Notes under the pieces: generated by a model | Told to the model about the DNA's origin: nothing | What the model saw: the letters and a program-made list of their open reading frames with translations, nothing else | The model's database searches: none | Made by a program: the position numbers and the translations under genes | NCBI RefSeq assembly: GCF_003386865.1 | Contig: NZ_QTUA01000001.1 | Coordinates: forward strand, 2,666,001-2,730,000 | DNA from: Calidifontibacter indicus | GTDB taxonomy: Bacteria; Actinomycetota; Actinomycetes; Actinomycetales; Dermatophilaceae | Length of the DNA: 64,000 bases | Direction of reading: 5' to 3' | Shown here: positions 9,854 through 20,445 of the stretch, in pieces | Layout: every line of letters begins with the position of its first letter | Position numbering within the stretch: position 1 is the stretch's first letter

Positions 9854-10294
9854 TCAGAAGAGGCCGCCAGGAATCACCTCCTGGGCCTGGTCTGCGAATT
9901 CGTCCTCGGTGCTGGCCAGCAGCTCGTTCCAGGCCTCGGTCGCCCACAGCTCGACGCGGTTGCCGGCGCCGATGACCGTGCACGCCTTGGTGAGCCCGGC
10001 GTACTCGCGCAGGATCGCGGGGATGGTGATTCGTCCCTGCTTGTCGGGGATCTCGTCGGACGCCGCCGACAGCAGGACGCGCTGGAAGTTGCGGGCCGCC
10101 TTGTTGGTGACCGGGGTGCGGCTCATCTCGCCGGCCAACTTCTCGAAGTCGGCGAGGGCGAACACGTAGAGGCAGCGCTCCTGGCCACGGGTGATCACCA
10201 GGCCACCGGCGAGCTTGTCGCGGAACTTCGCCGGCAGGAACATCCGGCCCTTGTCGTCGAGGCGCGGCTGGTGAGTGCCGAGAAACAGCGTCAT
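9854..10294 (-). CDS. mraZ: Transcriptional regulator MraZ
   Basis: MraZ is an AbrB-like DNA-binding ring protein that represses the dcw operon by binding phased GTGGR repeats upstream of its own gene. From ATG 10294 it has 146 residues, the normal size, with the two MraZ half-domains (GTHQPRLDDKGRMFLPAKFR near the N-terminus and DKQGRITIPAILREYA near residue 95) carrying the paired DKGR/DxxGR DNA-contact motifs. An upstream Met would add 11 residues, but ATG 10294 matches the family start and has AAGGGG about 8 bases before it. The matching operator array lies directly upstream (10312-10367). Confidence 0.97.
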   Translation of the reverse strand: MTLFLGTHQPRLDDKGRMFLPAKFRDKLAGGLVITRGQERCLYVFALADFEKLAGEMSRTPVTNKAARNFQRVLLSAASDEIPDKQGRITIPAILREYAGLTKACTVIGAGNRVELWATEAWNELLASTEDEFADQAQEVIPGGLF

Positions 10295-10311
10295 GCCGGC
10301 ACCCCTTCCCG

Positions 10312-10367
10312 CTCCACTCGATCGCACCGTGCTCCTGTGTCCTCCACTTTACTCCACTCAACCCCAC
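10312..10367 (-). promoter_or_regulatory. MraZ boxes upstream of mraZ
   Basis: Read on the minus strand, GTGGGG at 10367-10362, GTGGAG at 10357-10352 and GTGGAG at 10347-10342 are spaced exactly 10 bases start to start. A further GTGGAG at 10317-10312 lies in the same 10-base phase. This equals the known MraZ operator design (a GTGG-type half site in each of several consecutive helical turns). It implies autoregulation of mraZ and the whole dcw operon. The repeats are seen directly; binding is inferred from the family. Confidence 0.85.
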
Positions 10368-10428
10368 CAGTCATCCACCCAGCGCCGAAATCTTGGGTGC
10401 TTTTGGATATTTCTGCAGGTCAGAGGCC

Positions 10429-10597
10429 GTGGAGCCGAGTGGAGCAGAAATTGGCCAATCGGTCGTCCAGCCAGTCCGCCGAGACCCGAGGCGGTTCCGG
10501 ATCTCCGCGGAAATCCGGGGGCCGGCGCCGGCGTCGGCGGCGTCGAGGTCGCCCGGTGGAGGAAAGTGGTGGAGGAAGGTGGCGGAGCAGTGTGGGG
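10429..10597 (+). promoter_or_regulatory. Second GTGGAG array facing the moxR operon
   Basis: On the plus strand GTGGAG occurs at 10429-10434 and 10439-10444, exactly 10 bases apart, and again as a looser group at 10556 (GTGGAG), 10569 (GTGGAG), 10579 (GTGGCG) and 10592 (GTGGGG). The orientation is toward moxR, opposite to the mraZ array. The rest of the 400-base gap 10295-10695 holds GC-rich inverted repeats around 10498-10520 and no convincing gene. Whether MraZ binds here is inference. Confidence 0.5.
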
Positions 10598-10695
10598 CCG
10601 CGACGGATGCTCCCGGCCGGTCACCCGGTGCTCGGCTGGGAGCTTTCTGATGGGTGGGGCCTACGCAACGGCGGGTCATCAGGCAGGATCAATGC

Positions 10696-11742
<1,047 letters not shown>

Positions 11743-11751
11743 GGACGACCG

Positions 11752-12984
11752 ATGCGCAAGGCTCGGTTCACCACCCGCGGCAGGTCGTTCCTGTCCGCGG
11801 GGCTGACCCTGGTGATCGGCGGCGCCCTGCTCGGTTTTCCCGACATCAGTCGGCTCGGCGGACTGCTGATCGTGCTGGTGGGTGCCACCTGGTGGATGGC
11901 CCTGCGCCGCGACCGCACGGTCGAGGTGCACCGTTCCTTGCGTCCGTCGATCGTCACCGCCGGGTCGCGGTGTGTGATCGACATGGAGTTCCGCAACAGC
12001 GATCGGCGCCGCTCCCGATACGGCCTGGCGGAGGAGTCCTTGGCGTACGCGCTCGGCGAGCCGCCCCGCTTCGTGCTGCCGGGCATCGCTCCGGGTGAGT
12101 CGCGCGTGGTGAGTTACACCGTCGCGCCGCGCATCCGTGGCGAGCACCGCATCGGGCCGGTCGAGATCAGTGTCCGCGACCCGTTCGGACTCACCCGTCG
12201 ACACATCACGGTCGACGCGCTCGATCAACTCCTCGTGCTTCCCCGCATCGTCCCGCTCGGGGCGAGCCACCCGCCGGGCGCCGGTGCGGGGCATGAAGGC
12301 ACCACCCCGGCGATGATCGCGCTGCACGGCGAGGAGGACGTCAGTCTGCGCACCTACCAGGACGGTGACGACCTGCGGAAGGTGCACTGGCCGGCCACCG
12401 CGCACCGCGGGGAGTTGATGGTGCGTCAGTTGGACCGGCCCGCGCGCCGGTCGTGTGTGTTGGTGCTCGACTCCCGCGGATCGGCACACGCCGGCCACGG
12501 CGAGCACTCGTCGTTCGAGTGGGCGGTGAGCGCGCTCGCCTCGATCGCCGTCCGGATGTACGAACTCGGCTACCTGGTGCACCTGGTCAGCGCCGAGACG
12601 GTCGCCGGTGGGCACCACCTCGTCGACCTGCCGCCCGACGCCACCCAGCTGTGGTTCGCCCGCGCCCGGCTCGGCGAGGACTCCGACTTCGACGCCGTGC
12701 TCCAGGGTGCGCACGACGTCGCCGGCAGCGGTGCCGTGGTGGTGGCCGCGGTCGCGGACGACCTGTCGGGCTTCGAGGAGAGTCTCGGATCGCTGCGGCA
12801 ACCGGGCGCGTCGGCGCTCGGGCTGGTGCTGAACAGCGCGACCTTCGGCGGGGCGACCGTGCCCGTGCCGGCACCGCTGGCCGACTTCGGCTGGCGGGTG
12901 GAGCAGGTCGACGCCGACACGACCATCGAGCGGGCGTGGTCGTCGATCACCCGTCGCTCGCTGATCCGGGTCGGTGCCCTGTGA
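11752..12984 (+). CDS. DUF58 domain membrane protein
   Basis: This 410-residue protein has two close hydrophobic helices near the N-terminus (about 14-50), a beta-rich stretch with RIRGEHRIGPVEISVRDPFGL, and the DUF58 core with the signature EEDVSLRTYQDGDDLRKVHW (about 200-220) followed by a von Willebrand A-like fold (CVLVLDSRG). DUF58 proteins are the partners of MoxR ATPases; their biochemical function is not settled. It lies 9 bases after moxR and its TGA overlaps the GTG of the transglutaminase gene, so the three are likely co-translated. Confidence 0.9.
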   Translation: MRKARFTTRGRSFLSAGLTLVIGGALLGFPDISRLGGLLIVLVGATWWMALRRDRTVEVHRSLRPSIVTAGSRCVIDMEFRNSDRRRSRYGLAEESLAYALGEPPRFVLPGIAPGESRVVSYTVAPRIRGEHRIGPVEISVRDPFGLTRRHITVDALDQLLVLPRIVPLGASHPPGAGAGHEGTTPAMIALHGEEDVSLRTYQDGDDLRKVHWPATAHRGELMVRQLDRPARRSCVLVLDSRGSAHAGHGEHSSFEWAVSALASIAVRMYELGYLVHLVSAETVAGGHHLVDLPPDATQLWFARARLGEDSDFDAVLQGAHDVAGSGAVVVAAVADDLSGFEESLGSLRQPGASALGLVLNSATFGGATVPVPAPLADFGWRVEQVDADTTIERAWSSITRRSLIRVGAL

Positions 12985-15239
12985 GAAACCGCGACCCGCT
13001 GCTGTCGGTGCTGGCCGGAGTCACCGGCTTGGTCTCGGCGTGGCCGCTGACCACCCTCATCCGTGACGGCCACTGGATCGGCGAGACCGTACTCGCGGTC
13101 GCCATCGCGATCGGACTCGGCATCGTGGCGCGCCGGGTGCGGGTGCCCGAACCGATCGTCATCCTGTTGCAGACCCTCGCGATCGCCACCCTGCTGTGGT
13201 TCCTCTACGTCAGGGGTAGCGACGAGTCGACCGTCGACACCGTGCGCACCCTGGTGCAGGAGGCCGACGACACGATCCGCAAGTTCGCGGCGCCCGCGCC
13301 GGAGACCACGGGTCTGAAGTTCGCGATCGTCGGGCTCGTGTCGATGCTGACCGTGCTCGTCGACGTGCTGGCCGTCGGGCTGCGGGCACCCGCGCTGGCG
13401 GGGCTGCCGGCGATGAGCATCTACCTGATCAGTGCCGCGAACACCACCGAGGGCCTGCCGGCCCGCTACTTCCTCGCGGCCGCCACGTGTTGGCTGCTGA
13501 TGGTCGGTGTGACGGCCCGCGACGACGTCGACGAGTGGTCGAACACCACCGCGCGGGCGACGGCGCCGACGCTGCTCGGCGACCGTCTCGGACTCGGCGG
13601 GTTCGCGTCGGTGGCACGAGCTCTCGGGGTGGTGGCTCTGGTCGGTGCGCTGGTGCTGCCCAACGTGATTCCCACCGCGCCCCAGCGCTATCTCGGCGAA
13701 GGACTCGGCCGCAGCCCACAGGGCACCGTCGGCACGGTCGGGTTGTCCAACACCCTCGATGTCGGACGCAGCCTGGTGAGCAACGACCGCACCCCGGTGT
13801 TGCAGTACACCACCGAAGACCCGACCCCGCCGCCGCTGCGGGTGATGACCAGTTCGGCCTACGACGACGGCACCTGGAACGCGAGCGATCCGCAGGAACA
13901 GACCGCCGGGAGCAACGGCGCCCGCATGCAGGGTCCGGCCGGCCTCGCCGAACGCGCCGGTTATGTCGAACAGACCGCCCGGTTCACCGCCAGCACGCTC
14001 CAGTCGGGGCTGCTCGCCGCGCCCACTCCGACCCTGCGGGCCGATCTGTCCGGCACCTCGTGGACGTACGACCCGACGAGCTCGGTGATCACTCCTCGAC
14101 GCACCACCGCCAACTACAGCGTCACCTACGCCCGCCTCGGCCCGTCCGCTCGTCCCAGTTCCAACACCACACCGTCCGGGCTCGAGGCCGATCTCGCCCT
14201 CGACCCCCGATCGCTCAGCGAGCTACGACGCACTCTGGCGCAGATCCCCGCCGCGAACACCCCGTTCGAGCGAGCCGTCGCGATCCAGGACTACCTGCGT
14301 GGCACGGGCGGCTTCAGCTACTCCCTCACCCTCGCGCCGACGCGCACCACGGTCAACGGCGCACGCGTCGACCCGCTGACCAACTTCCTGCTCACCAAGC
14401 AGGGCTACTGCGTGCAGTTCGCGACCGCGATGATCATGCTCGCCCGGTTGGAGCGGATCCCGGCCCGAATGGCGATCGGGTTCCTCGCCGGCACTGCGTC
14501 GGTGCAGAACAACCAGTACACGGTGATCCAGTCCGACGCGCACGCCTGGCCGGAGCTGTACTTCCCGGGTCTCGGCTGGACCCGCTTCGAGCCCACCCCG
14601 GGCAGCCGCTCGGGCAGCGTGCCGGAGTACACCGTTCCGCAGAACGTGCAGACCCGTAGCGAGTCGCCCGAGCAGACGACGTCGACGGGTTCCACGACCA
14701 GCTCGAGCAGCGCTGCCACCTCCTCGACGCCGGCGTCGACCGGAGGCAACAACAACACCCCGACGATCGTCGGCACCGCATTGAAGTACCTCGGCTGGCT
14801 GGTGCTCGCGGCGCTGGTGCTCGGCCTGCTCGGGTCGCTGTTGCCCTTCGCCGCCCGCCGGGAGGCCGAACACCGACGCAAGCGCGGCACGGTCGGCGAC
14901 CAGGTCGAGGGCGACTGGCTCAACATGCGCGACGAACTCAGCGACCTGGGCGTGCCGCCGCCGCCCGACGTCTCCCCCAGGGCCCAGCAGGAGCACTACC
15001 AACGCGCCGGCGCCCTCAGCGGCGAGTCGGCCGCCGCCCTCGGACGGGCCACGGCCACGCTCGAACGCGCGCGGTACGGGCGTCCCGACGACACCCTCGA
15101 CCTTCGCATCGACAGCGAGACGGTGATCGACTCGGTGCGCCGCAACGCCGCGTTCCGCAACCGGGTGCAGCACCGACTCGCGCCGCGCAGCGGACGCCGG
15201 TGGTTGCTGCGCAAGCTGCGGTTCTGGCGGCGCGACTGA
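12981..15239 (+). CDS. Membrane transglutaminase-like protein (TgpA type)
   Basis: The 752-residue protein starts at GTG 12981 in a GTGA overlap with the DUF58 gene. It has a cluster of about six N-terminal membrane helices (residues 5-230), a large extracytoplasmic part, a transglutaminase-like core with Cys477 (KQGYCVQFA), His521 (SDAHAWPEL) and Glu537 in WTRFEPTPG where many homologs have Asp, a Thr/Ser linker, one more membrane helix (about 595-620) and a cytoplasmic DUF4129-like tail. The layout matches TgpA/DUF3488 proteins, which are encoded with MoxR and DUF58 genes in many bacteria. The substrate is unknown; a role in the cell envelope is inferred. Confidence 0.88.
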   Translation: MRNRDPLLSVLAGVTGLVSAWPLTTLIRDGHWIGETVLAVAIAIGLGIVARRVRVPEPIVILLQTLAIATLLWFLYVRGSDESTVDTVRTLVQEADDTIRKFAAPAPETTGLKFAIVGLVSMLTVLVDVLAVGLRAPALAGLPAMSIYLISAANTTEGLPARYFLAAATCWLLMVGVTARDDVDEWSNTTARATAPTLLGDRLGLGGFASVARALGVVALVGALVLPNVIPTAPQRYLGEGLGRSPQGTVGTVGLSNTLDVGRSLVSNDRTPVLQYTTEDPTPPPLRVMTSSAYDDGTWNASDPQEQTAGSNGARMQGPAGLAERAGYVEQTARFTASTLQSGLLAAPTPTLRADLSGTSWTYDPTSSVITPRRTTANYSVTYARLGPSARPSSNTTPSGLEADLALDPRSLSELRRTLAQIPAANTPFERAVAIQDYLRGTGGFSYSLTLAPTRTTVNGARVDPLTNFLLTKQGYCVQFATAMIMLARLERIPARMAIGFLAGTASVQNNQYTVIQSDAHAWPELYFPGLGWTRFEPTPGSRSGSVPEYTVPQNVQTRSESPEQTTSTGSTTSSSSAATSSTPASTGGNNNTPTIVGTALKYLGWLVLAALVLGLLGSLLPFAARREAEHRRKRGTVGDQVEGDWLNMRDELSDLGVPPPPDVSPRAQQEHYQRAGALSGESAAALGRATATLERARYGRPDDTLDLRIDSETVIDSVRRNAAFRNRVQHRLAPRSGRRWLLRKLRFWRRD

Positions 15240-15274
15240 ACATGGACACCTGGGCACCGCCCCGGTACGGACGA

Positions 15275-15311
15275 CGAAGGCGCCCCCTGCACATCGCAGG
15301 GGGCGCCTTCG
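15275..15311. terminator. Bidirectional terminator between transglutaminase gene and sigA
   Basis: A perfect 16-bp inverted repeat (15275-15290 and 15296-15311) with a 5-base loop ACATC lies between two convergent genes. The stem reads CGAAGGCGCCCCCTGC on the left arm, so each strand ends its hairpin in CTTCG, a weak T-rich tail usable in both directions. Confidence 0.85.
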
Positions 15312-15326
15312 CAATCGTTGCGGCGA

Positions 15327-16988
<1,662 letters not shown>

Positions 16989-17020
16989 GGACTACCTTCC
17001 AATCGGAGCGGGGTGCGCAT

Positions 17021-17040
17021 CGTGCTGCCTGGGCAGCACG
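17021..17040 (-). other. Hairpin in the sigA leader
   Basis: CGTGCTGCCTGGGCAGCACG is a near-perfect 20-base palindrome (9-bp arms) 33 bases upstream of the sigA start codon and downstream of its likely promoter, so it would be in the 5' leader of the mRNA. No known function. Confidence 0.5.
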
Positions 17041-17133
17041 ACACACCGCCAGGGGCGGCTCACCAGTAGGGATTGCAAGCAATTCGCGGTCACTCTTCGG
17101 TTCGTGCCCGAAGGCGGCGCGTACTTAATCACC

Positions 17134-17139
17134 ATTATA
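17134..17139 (-). promoter_or_regulatory. -10 element upstream of sigA
   Basis: TATAAT, a perfect sigma-70 -10 hexamer, lies on the minus strand 146 bases before the sigA GTG in an AT-rich patch that is unusual for this window. No good -35 is present at 16-18 bases, which is common in actinobacteria. It predicts a leader of about 140 bases. Apart from the leader hairpin, 16989-17251 holds no gene. Confidence 0.6.
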
Positions 17140-17251
17140 AAACTACGCCACGACCGGAACCGAATCGGCGGCATTCTCCGACCCCGCGGCGGCGCCGTGC
17201 ATCAGCCGATCGGCGCGCTCGATTTCCTTGCATCCCAAGGAGATCGGCGGA

Positions 17252-17629
17252 TCACCGCCGGTCGTCGGCAGGTTTCACCGTGAGCACGGGCACTGGGGCA
17301 TCGAGCAGGATTCGCTGGGCGTTCGATCCGAGGATCAGTTTGCCGACGGTCGACCGTTTGCGCAGGCCGATCACGATCAGGCTCGCCGACAGTTGCTCGG
17401 CCCGCTCGAGGAAGGCCTCGACCAAGTCTGTGCCGCGCAACGGTTCGTCGACGCTCGGCGTGGCGGCATCAGGGGCCAGAGCACCGACGAGTTCCTGTGC
17501 GCGTGCGGCGGCGGACTCATCGAGCGGCACGACCGTGACCGGCACGTTCTCGACGGCGCCGACCCGCACGGCTTCTGCGAAGGCGGCCTCGCCTTCCGGG
17601 CTCGCCAACAGCGCCACCACGATCGTCAT
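17252..17629 (-). CDS. Universal stress protein family (UspA domain)
   Basis: A single Usp domain of 125 residues from ATG 17629. The family nucleotide-binding signature is clear near the C-terminus (GLRKRSTVGKLILGSNAQRIL, then DAPVPVLTVK). Usp proteins bind ATP or other small ligands and are linked to stress survival; the specific role is not known. It lies 64 bases after metX on the same strand and may be read through from the SAM-controlled metX transcript. A longer open frame upstream overlaps metX and has no family similarity, so the internal ATG is preferred. Confidence 0.88.
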   Translation of the reverse strand: MTIVVALLASPEGEAAFAEAVRVGAVENVPVTVVPLDESAAARAQELVGALAPDAATPSVDEPLRGTDLVEAFLERAEQLSASLIVIGLRKRSTVGKLILGSNAQRILLDAPVPVLTVKPADDRR

Positions 17630-17693
17630 CAGACCTCCAGAAACTCCGGGCCGACGTCCGGCGACATCGGCAAGATCGGCACCATCGGTGACG

Positions 17694-18854
17694 CTACCCG
17701 ACCTGCAGCACCCGGCGGTGCTCGACCTCGACCAACGCCGATCGGACAATGGCTTCGATCTGGTCGGTCTCGATGAGGAAGCCGTCGTGGCCGCTGGCCG
17801 ATCGGATCAGTTGCACCCGTTCGCCGGCCGCCGCCGCCATGTCGTGGGACAGGTGCGGCGGGAACAGCCGGTCGGAGTCGACGGCCGCGACGTGCAGTCG
17901 GCCCGGGTAGCGGGCGATGACCGCGGCTGCTCCCCCGCGTCCGCGACCGATGTCGTGGGTGGCCATCGCGCGGGTGAGATGCACGTAACTGGCCGCGTCG
18001 AAGCGGTTGACCAGTTTGCCGGCCTGGTGGTCGAGGTAGCTCTCGACGGCGAACCGGCCGCCGTCGAGCGGGTTCTCGCTCGCCTGCGCGTCGACGCCGA
18101 AACGGTCCTGGAGTTCCTGCGCCGAGCGGTACGTCGTGTGCGCGATCCGGCGCGCGATCCCGAGGCCCGCGCGCGGCCCCTCGCCGGGGTGGTAGTCGCC
18201 GCCGGCCCAATCCGGGTCTGACGTGATGGCCAGCACCTGGGCCTGGCCCCAGGCGATCTGGTCGGCGGTCGCGCAGGCGGTGGTGGCGATGGCGAGCACC
18301 GCCTCGCACCGGTCGGGGTAGCTGCCGAGCCACTCGAGGGCGCGCATCCCACCCATCGACCCGCCCAGCACGAGCCGCCAACTCGGCACCCCGAGGTGAT
18401 CGGCGAGCGCCGCCTCCAGTCGCACCTGGTCGCGGATGCTGACCTGCGGGAATCGGGAGCCCCACGGCCGACCGTCGGGAGCGGTCGACGACGGTCCCGT
18501 GGTGCCACGACACCCGCCGAGCACGTTGGCGGCGACGACGAAGTAGCGGTCGGTGTCGAGCGGTCGGCCGGGACCGATCACCCCCGGCCACCACCCTGCG
18601 GTCGGTTGTCCGGCGCCCTTCTCCCCCACCACGTGGGCGTCGCCGGTGAGCGCGTGTTCGACGAGGATCGCGTTGCTCGCGTCCCGGTTGAGGGTGCCCC
18701 AGGTCTGATAGCCGACGACCACATCGTCGATCGCCCGGCCCGACTCAAGCGCGATGCGACCGGCGTCGAACCGGCGTAGCGCCGCGTTGGCGAACGGGTC
18801 GTCGTCGACCGTGGGTGTGCCGGTGGGGGTGCCGGTGGTCTGGATGCTGCTCAT
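17694..18854 (-). CDS. metX: Homoserine O-acetyltransferase MetX
   Basis: MetX acetylates homoserine with acetyl-CoA, the first committed step of methionine synthesis in this lineage. It is a 386-residue alpha/beta hydrolase-fold enzyme with the nucleophile elbow VLGGSMGGMRALEW, the oxyanion/NVLGGCRGTTGPSS segment, a catalytic Asp in AVDSDRLFPP and the catalytic His in SGHDGFLIE. ATG 18854 is preceded by GGGAGAGG. A SAM-IV riboswitch lies directly upstream (18886-18998), which matches the pathway. metY, the next enzyme, is elsewhere in this window (31221) under the same type of riboswitch. Serine acetyltransferase-like activity of some MetX homologs is the main alternative; context makes it unlikely. 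Confidence 0.95.
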   Translation of the reverse strand: MSSIQTTGTPTGTPTVDDDPFANAALRRFDAGRIALESGRAIDDVVVGYQTWGTLNRDASNAILVEHALTGDAHVVGEKGAGQPTAGWWPGVIGPGRPLDTDRYFVVAANVLGGCRGTTGPSSTAPDGRPWGSRFPQVSIRDQVRLEAALADHLGVPSWRLVLGGSMGGMRALEWLGSYPDRCEAVLAIATTACATADQIAWGQAQVLAITSDPDWAGGDYHPGEGPRAGLGIARRIAHTTYRSAQELQDRFGVDAQASENPLDGGRFAVESYLDHQAGKLVNRFDAASYVHLTRAMATHDIGRGRGGAAAVIARYPGRLHVAAVDSDRLFPPHLSHDMAAAAGERVQLIRSASGHDGFLIETDQIEAIVRSALVEVEHRRVLQVG

Positions 18855-18870
18855 CGCCTCTCCCGATCAG

Positions 18871-18887
18871 GGGGCCGAGCAGGCCCC
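18871..18887 (-). promoter_or_regulatory. Hairpin between metX riboswitch and its ribosome binding site
   Basis: GGGGCC, loop TGCTC, GGCCCC forms a 6-bp GC stem just after the SAM-IV aptamer and 6 bases before the GGGAGAGG ribosome binding site (18864-18857). It is the likely expression platform. No U tract follows, which favours translational control or a short-stem pause over classical termination. Confidence 0.55.
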
Positions 18888-18998
18888 GCGCTTGCCGCAC
18901 GACCGATGGGGTCGGCGACCTTGTCCTCACCCGGGGCACCCCACGCGGTGGAGGGTTGCCGCCCAGCAAGCCGGGGCTTGTCGCTGGGACTCTTGACC
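18886..18998 (-). promoter_or_regulatory. SAM-IV riboswitch upstream of metX
   Basis: The minus strand carries the SAM-IV consensus core in order: GGTCAAGAG, the CCAGC/GCTGG P2-type stem, GGCAACCCTCC, a GTGGGGTGCCCCGGGTGA block and a terminal GGCAAGCGCG. It aligns almost base for base with the element at 31044-31154 in front of metY. SAM-IV elements are known from actinobacteria and bind S-adenosylmethionine. Location in front of metX agrees with feedback control of methionine synthesis. Confidence 0.92.
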
Positions 18999-19004
18999 GT
19001 TTGG

Positions 19005-19010
19005 ACGATA
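19005..19010 (-). promoter_or_regulatory. -10 element for metX riboswitch transcript
   Basis: TATCGT on the minus strand ends 6 bases before the GGTCAAGAG that opens the riboswitch, so transcription would begin at the aptamer. The metY copy has TACAAT with the same placement (31031-31036). No clear -35. Confidence 0.5.
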
Positions 19011-19089
19011 CCGCAGCCGCCCCGGCACGAGAACCGGCTGTTCCCCATACGGACGAGGGCGGTCGCCGACCGCTGGTTACCATCGGCCC

Positions 19090-19346
19090 GTGGCTTCCTT
19101 CTAACGCCAGATCGACGAGTCCACCTTCGAGTCGCTGCCGGCAACGGCGGGTCCGTGGAGTGCGCAGTCGCAGCACGCCGGACCGCCGGCCGCCCTGCTG
19201 TCACGTGCGATGGAGCAACACGAACCGATGCCCGGCACCCGGCTGGCCGGCGTGCGCCTCGACATCCCCGGCCCGATCCCGGTCCGGCTGAGTCCGGCCC
19301 CGGAGGTGAGTGCTCGTCTGCCCTCACGCCCGCGCTCACGCCGAGC
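19090..19346 (+). pseudogene. Remnant of an acyl-CoA thioesterase-family gene
   Basis: Translation from GTG 19090 gives VASF, a TAA stop at 19102-19104, then continues in the same frame with RQIDESTFESLPAT, AGPWSAQSQHAGPPAALLSR and RLAGVRLDIPGPIPV. This resembles the start of thioesterase-superfamily proteins of about 260 residues (a GPW-QHGGPPAALLAR pattern followed by a D-I-x-GPIPV strand). Only some 75 residues remain; similarity fades near 19320, where the 3' end of the DUF4192 gene on the other strand begins. An early nonsense codon plus a missing C-terminal two thirds indicate a decayed gene. The family call rests on motif memory. The rest of the gap 19011-19089 shows nothing else. Confidence 0.65.
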
Positions 19347-20348
19347 TCACGCCGCGGGCGGGTCGCACGGTGTCGGCAGCACCCCGAACATGAGGCATTC
19401 GTACACCAGGTTCGCCAGCGGGTAGTCCGGGTCGGCGTCCAACGCCGCTTCGAGCGCGATGGTGGCCAGCGGGCCGCCACCGCGAGCCCATTCGAGCGCC
19501 GCGACGCACGCCCAGATCGGCACCGCGTCCTGGTCGGGCACCCGGCAGGCCCAGCGGACGAGCCGGGCCACGATCGCGGGGCGCACGTGAGCCGGCGGCG
19601 ACGGTGGGCCGTCGCGACCCAGCAGCCGGTCACGGCCGGTGGGCGGCGGGAAGGTGTCGGGACGCACCCAGTGCAGGAGGCCGTCGCGCACGCCGACCTG
19701 CTGGACGGCCTGCGTCGCGGCCGCCAGCGTCAGCGGATCGGTCGGCAGCGCGGCACCCGGGTCGACCAGTTCGGCCAGCGCACATTCGCGGACGGCCGCC
19801 TCGAGCGGCGTCGTTCGGTGGCGACCGACGAGCAGCGCGATCTCCTCCTCCGCAGGCGTCGGTCGACACCCCTGTTCCAGCTGTGCGCGGGTCACCGACG
19901 GGTCGATGCCGCGCACGGCCGCGTCCAGCACCGCGCCGATGCCGTGTGCCTCGGGTAACCGCTCCGCGCCCTGGGGGCATTGGCCACAGTCGCAGCGTTC
20001 GGTCTGCCAGGTGCGCTCGCGATAGTCGACGGAGTGCACGTGACCCACGGCAATTCCGTTGACCTCCAGAGCATCTCGCACCACGAGGGCGCCGGTGAGC
20101 ACCTGCTCGTCCGGTCCGGTGACGATCAGCGTCGCGTGCGCGAGCCGGCTGAGACGGCCCTGCGCGAACAGTGCCGCGACCGCCGACTTCTGGTCGCTGC
20201 CCGGCGGGTCGAGCCGCAGCGTGACGACGATCGTGTGCGCTTCGTCGAAGCCGACGACCACCACACTGTCGGTCGGGGTGATGCCCAGTTGATAGGGCAC
20301 ATGCGCCAGCAGTTCGCCCTGGCCGCGCAGCGATCGAGTCGGTCTCAT
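19347..20348 (-). CDS. DUF4192 domain-containing protein
   Basis: A 333-residue actinobacterial protein recognisable as DUF4192 by its start (RGQGELLAHVPYQLGITPTDSVVVVGFD) and by the C-terminal RPDTFPPPTGRDRLLGRDG-type region, ending in a helical section of repeated Ala/Leu pairs (about 250-325). It has a Cys pair in CDCGQCPQG (about 119-127) that might bind metal or be a structural disulfide. No enzymatic motif, signal peptide or membrane segment is visible. Function is unknown. It is transcribed alone, 97 bases after the EcsC-like gene on the same strand. Confidence 0.85.
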   Translation of the reverse strand: MRPTRSLRGQGELLAHVPYQLGITPTDSVVVVGFDEAHTIVVTLRLDPPGSDQKSAVAALFAQGRLSRLAHATLIVTGPDEQVLTGALVVRDALEVNGIAVGHVHSVDYRERTWQTERCDCGQCPQGAERLPEAHGIGAVLDAAVRGIDPSVTRAQLEQGCRPTPAEEEIALLVGRHRTTPLEAAVRECALAELVDPGAALPTDPLTLAAATQAVQQVGVRDGLLHWVRPDTFPPPTGRDRLLGRDGPPSPPAHVRPAIVARLVRWACRVPDQDAVPIWACVAALEWARGGGPLATIALEAALDADPDYPLANLVYECLMFGVLPTPCDPPAA

Positions 20349-20445
20349 GGGCCGACCTCAGCGCATGCGCACCCCGTGCGGGGACGGCTTCATCCCGGCT
20401 GTGGATCGAACCGGCCGAAGGAGCAGGGTGTGGACGGCTACCGGC

